From assembly GCA_964586145.1 (NCBI GenBank), contig CAZPHH010000096.1, positions 1-17,481 of the forward strand: a DNA stretch of 17,481 nucleotides, read 5' to 3'. Every line of letters begins with the position of its first letter. Position 1 is the stretch's first letter. The position numbers and the translations under genes were made by a program. Below are positions 14,172 through 17,481 of this stretch, piece by piece. This DNA comes from JAFGJQ01 sp964586145 (GTDB lineage: Bacteria > Planctomycetota > Phycisphaerae > UBA1845). The notes under the pieces are model-generated. The model did no database searches, had not been told where the DNA came from, and saw only the letters and a list, made by a program, of their open reading frames with translations.

Positions 14172-15092
14172 TCAAGAGCGACGATGCGATCGGTGTCGAA
14201 CGGCCAGCCCACACCAAGCCAGGATGCCGATGGGCAGGGCCGTGATCATGCCGGCCCCACAGGGAGCACCGGCCGACCGGCCTCCACCACCGGACGTGCC
14301 GCCGCCACTCGAGCCGCCATTCCCGTCCGTGGGGTCCCCGGCGTCGGGATTCAGCGGGTCGGTGTCGTCCGTGTCGGGTACGCCGTCGTCGTCATCAGAG
14401 TCGTCCGCGTCTGGTAGGCCATCGTTGTCCGTATCGCCGGTGCCGGAATCGGCCGGGTCGTCCTCGTCGCCGGTGTCCGTATCACCGTCATCCTCATCGC
14501 CGGCGCCATCGTCGACCGGAGCGCCGCCTCCCCCGCCGCCGCCCCCCTCGCCCGCGAGTTGCCGGATGAGGACCATCGGAGCGGCGAAGTCGATGTCGTA
14601 GTCTGTCCAGTCCGGCCGCGTGATGAAAGCGAAACCGTCCAGATCATCCAGCCTGACCAGCGTCTCGCTGGCAATCCCTGTGCAATGGACCACCAGAGTC
14701 ACCAGCAGGACATCCCCGCTGTCGTAGATGTACGGGTAAACGTAGTTTGTGGCCTTCCAGTCGTCGAGCTGATCGCCCGGCTCGGGCTGAATGTGGGGGG
14801 CATACATCTGCGGACCGGGAATGACCTGCTCAAACGTGAAGCCATCCACGTCTGCCGGATCCGTGCTCGTACCGAGAATCCAGGTGAAGAGTCCGTCCTC
14901 CGGTTCCAGAAGAACGATGTCGATATACGCGTAGTCCGATCCTCGGAGCGTCACGCGAGGGATGGTCATCCCCTCAAACTCCACATGGTCAATGCTGCCG
15001 GTGGTGTTCGGACCGAAACTCAACTCGATGGATGCTCCCGATGAGGCCGCCACTCCGGCCAGCAAGGCAAGCAACGTGCAGGCGATACGCAT
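14172..15092 (-). CDS. Secreted Asp-rich protein with thrombospondin-3-like repeats and C-terminal anchor signal
   Basis: From the ATG at 15092, with AGGAG nine bases before it, the product has 306 residues. A signal peptide covers about 1-20. The region 21-178 is an extracellular domain of unknown family, rich in beta-forming residues. It is followed by a Gly-run and an Asp-rich region (about 195-260). Inside that region DTDNDGLPDADDSDDDDGV and DTDDTDPLNPDAG match the DxDxDGxxD pattern of thrombospondin type 3 calcium-binding repeats. After a Gly/Ser linker the C-terminus has a Cys-Gly pair (APCGAG), a hydrophobic segment (about 281-298) and a basic tail (RHRSHRR), which looks like a surface-sorting signal of the MYXO-CTERM/PEP-CTERM kind. 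It converges on valS with only ten bases between the two stops. Function is unknown; binding calcium at the cell surface is the inference. Confidence 0.85.
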   Translation of the reverse strand: MRIACTLLALLAGVAASSGASIELSFGPNTTGSIDHVEFEGMTIPRVTLRGSDYAYIDIVLLEPEDGLFTWILGTSTDPADVDGFTFEQVIPGPQMYAPHIQPEPGDQLDDWKATNYVYPYIYDSGDVLLVTLVVHCTGIASETLVRLDDLDGFAFITRPDWTDYDIDFAAPMVLIRQLAGEGGGGGGGGAPVDDGAGDEDDGDTDTGDEDDPADSGTGDTDNDGLPDADDSDDDDGVPDTDDTDPLNPDAGDPTDGNGGSSGGGTSGGGGRSAGAPCGAGMITALPIGILAWCGLAVRHRSHRRS

Positions 15093-15414
15093 GGCGAGAC
15101 TCCTGAAAAGCACTGCCGGAACGCCCCGCACGTCATCTCACGCGGACAAGTCGACCGGCCGGCTGAAACGATCCGCCTGTCTTAACGGCCAATTGCCCGG
15201 CGGGGTTTTGGCCGGCCCTCTCCTGGCGAGTCTGGCAAGGTGGGCTGCCGCAGGTTCGTTATCGGACGCTCTCGCCAGGCTCCTGGGTGGCCTCCTGCGC
15301 AGGATCCCCAACATTTGCCGCCCTGCCGGAAAGGGTTATAATCACTGACTCGATCGGGGCTTGTGGACGCAGCCGCACGGTTTCGACGAGGGACTTCACA
15401 GGACCGCAAGAGTC
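15093..15414. other. Divergent intergenic region
   Basis: This 322-base gap separates the secreted-protein gene (minus) from the ankyrin lipoprotein gene (plus). It holds the plus-strand promoter described separately and a GGCCAA...TTGGCC dyad at 15187-15213 with a 15-base loop. I see no gene, repeat array or RNA gene. No clear minus-strand promoter for the gene starting at 15092 could be picked out. Confidence 0.5.
15315..15342 (+). promoter_or_regulatory. Promoter of the ankyrin lipoprotein gene
   Basis: TTGCCG (15315-15320, four of six matches to the -35 consensus) and a perfect TATAAT (15337-15342) are 16 bases apart. The predicted start near 15350 gives a leader of about 65 bases to the ATG at 15415. 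Confidence 0.6.
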
Positions 15415-16860
15415 ATGATGACACCGACAGGACGATGGACGGCGGGGCTGGCAATCCTGGTGCTGTTGGCGGGATGCGGGGGTCCCAAGAGGACCCACGT
15501 GGCGGACGCCCCCGAAGAACCCGTGCCCGAGCCATCCATGGTGGCGGATGTGCCCGTGGAGGAGCTCGTCGAGCCCAAGGGCCCGCCGGAAGACGATGTG
15601 GAACAACCCGCGGAAGCCCCCGAGCCGGAGCCGGCGCAGGTCGCACCGGGGCCGGGGGAAAAGCCGGCCGCTCCGGTCGTCACAGAGGAGTTCCGGACGC
15701 TCTACGACGCCACCAAGGCGGGCGACGTGACGGTCGTCCGGCAGTGCCTGGATGACGGTGCGGACGTAAACGGAACCAACGAACGGGGCTGGACCCCTCT
15801 CCACGCCGCCGTCCACGAGAACCAGCCGGCGGTCGTCAAACTGCTGATCGAACGCGGCGCGGCGGTCAATCCGCAGGGCGAAATGGACTGGACGCCCCTT
15901 CACTGGGCCGCCCAGCAGGGCAATCTCGAAATGGCAAACACGCTGCTGCAGGCTGGCGCGGACCTGGCCGCCGTGGAATGGAGTGGGAAGACGCCTCTGT
16001 CCCTGGCCCTCGTCGGCGGGCATCTGGAGGTCGCGGAACGGCTGATCGCAACCGGTTCGGACGTCAATGCGGCCGATGAATACGGGTTCAGTCCCCTGCA
16101 CATCGCCGCCAACCTCGGTCAGACGGCGATGGCCAGGATTCTGCTGGAGAAGGGCGCCAATCTGCACGCCGCCACGGAAACAGGCGTGACGCCGGTCCTC
16201 ATGGCCGTTGGAAACGGACGAGCGGAGACCCTGGAATTGCTGCTGAAGGCCGGGGGGAGTCTTCAGGACAAAAACGGGCGTGGCGAGGGGCCTCTCCATA
16301 TCGCGGCATGGGAAAACCAGCAGGAGATGGTGAAAGCCCTTCTGGAGAAGGGATTGGAGATCGATCCTCGAGACATCCACGACCGAACGCCCTTGCACGG
16401 GGCGGCCAATCGTGGGTGGGCGGACATGTGCGACCTTCTGCTGGACAGAGGCGCGGACATCGCCGCACGGGACAACCAGGGCTACACGCCGCTGCAGCAG
16501 GCGGCGTTGAGCGGCGACGGCGAGACCGTCCGGCGGCTGATCGCCCGGGGGGCCGACGCCAACACCACGAAGAACGACGGGATCGACATCCTGCGATCGG
16601 CTGTGGTGGGAGGCAACGTGGACGGCGTGCGAGCCATTCTGGCCGCCGGCTGCGATCTGGAACGGGCCGATGCGCTGAAGCGAACGTCACTTTGCATCGC
16701 GGCAGAGCTGGGGAACGCCGAGATTGTCAACCTGCTCCTGGAGGCGGGGGCGAATCCCGACATCGTTACGGAGCTGCGTACGTCGCCGTTGCAGATGGCC
16801 CAAGAGCGAGGCCATCAAGAGGTGCTCGAGGTGTTCCGCAAGCACGGGGTGGAGAAATAA
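15415..16860 (+). CDS. Ankyrin-repeat lipoprotein (12 repeats)
   Basis: The 481-residue product starts with a lipoprotein signal peptide; the lipobox LLAGC places the lipidated Cys at residue 21. A linker rich in Pro and Glu (about 22-90) follows. From about residue 92 to the end I count 12 ankyrin repeats; the ten inner ones keep the 33-residue period exactly, with the TPLH motif best kept in repeats 2, 3 and 8. Ankyrin arrays bind other proteins, so a scaffold or inhibitor role in the periplasm or at the membrane is inferred; the partner is not known. The array fills the rest of the protein and there is no catalytic domain. The ATG at 15415 or the adjacent one at 15418 can start it. It has its own promoter and a terminator after the stop. 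Confidence 0.93.
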   Translation: MMTPTGRWTAGLAILVLLAGCGGPKRTHVADAPEEPVPEPSMVADVPVEELVEPKGPPEDDVEQPAEAPEPEPAQVAPGPGEKPAAPVVTEEFRTLYDATKAGDVTVVRQCLDDGADVNGTNERGWTPLHAAVHENQPAVVKLLIERGAAVNPQGEMDWTPLHWAAQQGNLEMANTLLQAGADLAAVEWSGKTPLSLALVGGHLEVAERLIATGSDVNAADEYGFSPLHIAANLGQTAMARILLEKGANLHAATETGVTPVLMAVGNGRAETLELLLKAGGSLQDKNGRGEGPLHIAAWENQQEMVKALLEKGLEIDPRDIHDRTPLHGAANRGWADMCDLLLDRGADIAARDNQGYTPLQQAALSGDGETVRRLIARGADANTTKNDGIDILRSAVVGGNVDGVRAILAAGCDLERADALKRTSLCIAAELGNAEIVNLLLEAGANPDIVTELRTSPLQMAQERGHQEVLEVFRKHGVEK

Positions 16861-16885
16861 CCGGCGGTACTGTAGCCGGGTTTTT
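16861..16885 (+). terminator. Rho-independent terminator of the ankyrin lipoprotein gene
   Basis: CCGGC (16861-16865) and GCCGG (16875-16879) form a stem with a nine-base loop, followed by G and five T. It begins directly after the TAA stop. A second hairpin, CTCCGC (16910-16915) with GCGGAG (16921-16926), lies just downstream and lacks a T-run. Confidence 0.65.
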
Positions 16886-17037
16886 GCGATCCGCCCGGAA
16901 CAGCATCCGCTCCGCTGGGGGCGGAGTAGATTTCGACTCATGAGGGAACAGGGAATCTCCGTACGATGATGAGAGCACCCGGTAGACATCGCAGACCCGT
17001 CGTCGCGACGGGCCGTCGCGTGTTCGAGGCGCCCGGC

Positions 17038-17481
17038 ATGCGGAGTCTCTTCGCGCTGGCCGTGCCGGCGCTCGTGCTGATGGCGATCGCGGGCTGCCGC
17101 GACGATGTCGATTCCCGTGCACCGGCGGGCGAGAAGCCTAACGTTCTGCTGATCACCCTGGACACCACGCGGGCGGATTTTCTGGGCTGTTACGGCCGCG
17201 CCACGGCCCGCACGCCGAACCTGGATCGCCTGGCCCGCGAGGGCACCCGATTCGACCAGTGTTCGTCCTGCACGTCCCTGACCGCGCCCTCGCACGCCAG
17301 CATCCTGACCGGGCAATACCCGTTCGTACACGGTGTTCGCCAGAACGGTCGGCACCGGGTCGCAGAGTCCACGCAGACGCTGACCAAGGTTCTGAAGGCC
17401 CAGGGCTACCGGACCCATGCCATCGTGGCGGCCTCCGTTCTGAATCGGCACTGCGGCCTGGATCAGGGATTTGACGTGTAC
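17038..17481 (+). CDS. Sulfatase/alkaline phosphatase-superfamily lipoprotein, N-terminal part (cut by window end)
   Basis: The frame is open to the last base, giving 148 residues of a protein that continues beyond the window. A lipoprotein signal peptide ends in the lipobox IAGC (Cys20). The sulfatase fold then begins with NVLLITLDTTRADFLGCYG (35-53), which carries the first metal-binding Asp, and TPNLDRLAREG. SLTAPSHASILTGQYPFVHG (80-99) is the active-site block. The usual C/S-x-P-S-R nucleophile motif reads T82-A-P-S-H, so formylglycine formation is not expected in the usual way. Whether it is a sulfatase or another hydrolase of the superfamily is open. GAGG lies about nine bases before the ATG at 17038. 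An in-frame ATG at 16966 would add 24 basic residues before the signal peptide and has no good ribosome binding site. Confidence 0.92.
   Translation, partial: MRSLFALAVPALVLMAIAGCRDDVDSRAPAGEKPNVLLITLDTTRADFLGCYGRATARTPNLDRLAREGTRFDQCSSCTSLTAPSHASILTGQYPFVHGVRQNGRHRVAESTQTLTKVLKAQGYRTHAIVAASVLNRHCGLDQGFDVY

Noticed and set aside
14340..14500. Repetitive DNA resembling a tandem repeat
   Set aside because: The repetition comes from Asp-rich codons of the calcium-binding repeats in the secreted protein, not from a DNA-level repeat element.
1..17481. CRISPR arrays, tRNA or rRNA genes, transposases, phage genes, riboswitches
   Set aside because: None was seen on reading both strands; no evenly spaced repeats, cloverleaf-like segments or mobile-element genes were found.

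Overview
This 17.5 kb window comes from a GC-rich bacterial chromosome. I infer a member of the Planctomycetota (Phycisphaerae-like). The reasons are the housekeeping order tpiA-secG-yicC-gmk-rpoZ-coaC on one strand, a SecG with a long acidic tail, a secreted Asp-rich protein with thrombospondin-3-like repeats and a C-terminal anchor, an ankyrin-repeat lipoprotein and a sulfatase-superfamily lipoprotein. No 16S rRNA or other decisive marker is present, so the assignment is an inference.

Layout. (1) Bases 1-480, minus strand: the decayed 5' part of a secreted glycoside-hydrolase-like gene. (2) 763-1536, plus strand: an unassigned protein with four CxxC motifs resembling the DnaJ zinc-finger module. 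(3) 1619-9322, minus strand: ten consecutive genes. Reading in the direction of transcription they are dnaJ-type co-chaperone, two-TM protein, pteridine-reductase-like SDR and AMMECR1-domain protein (all joined by 4-base start/stop overlaps), then pheA, tpiA, secG, yicC, gmk, rpoZ and coaC. A good sigma-70-type promoter lies before dnaJ and another before pheA, so this block is probably at least two transcription units. (4) 9416-14161, plus strand: a double-domain nitrilase-superfamily protein followed by valS. (5) 14172-15092, minus strand: the secreted Asp-rich protein, convergent with valS. (6) 15415-16860, plus strand: a lipoprotein made of 12 ankyrin repeats, with a recognisable promoter and terminator. 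(7) 17038 to the window end, plus strand: the N-terminal part of a sulfatase-superfamily lipoprotein.

How the genes work together. Most of the window is core metabolism and information processing: phenylalanine synthesis, glycolysis, protein export, nucleotide and coenzyme A synthesis, transcription, tRNA charging and protein folding. The last three genes encode envelope proteins. I see no phage, transposon, CRISPR array, tRNA or rRNA, and no clear multi-gene novel system. The more unusual items are two insertions in ValRS (a charged coiled-coil in the editing region and a zinc ribbon after the KMSKS loop), the tandem nitrilase with a catalytically dead second half, the stand-alone four-CxxC protein, the Thr at the formylglycine position of the sulfatase-like protein, and the GH5-like gene remnant.
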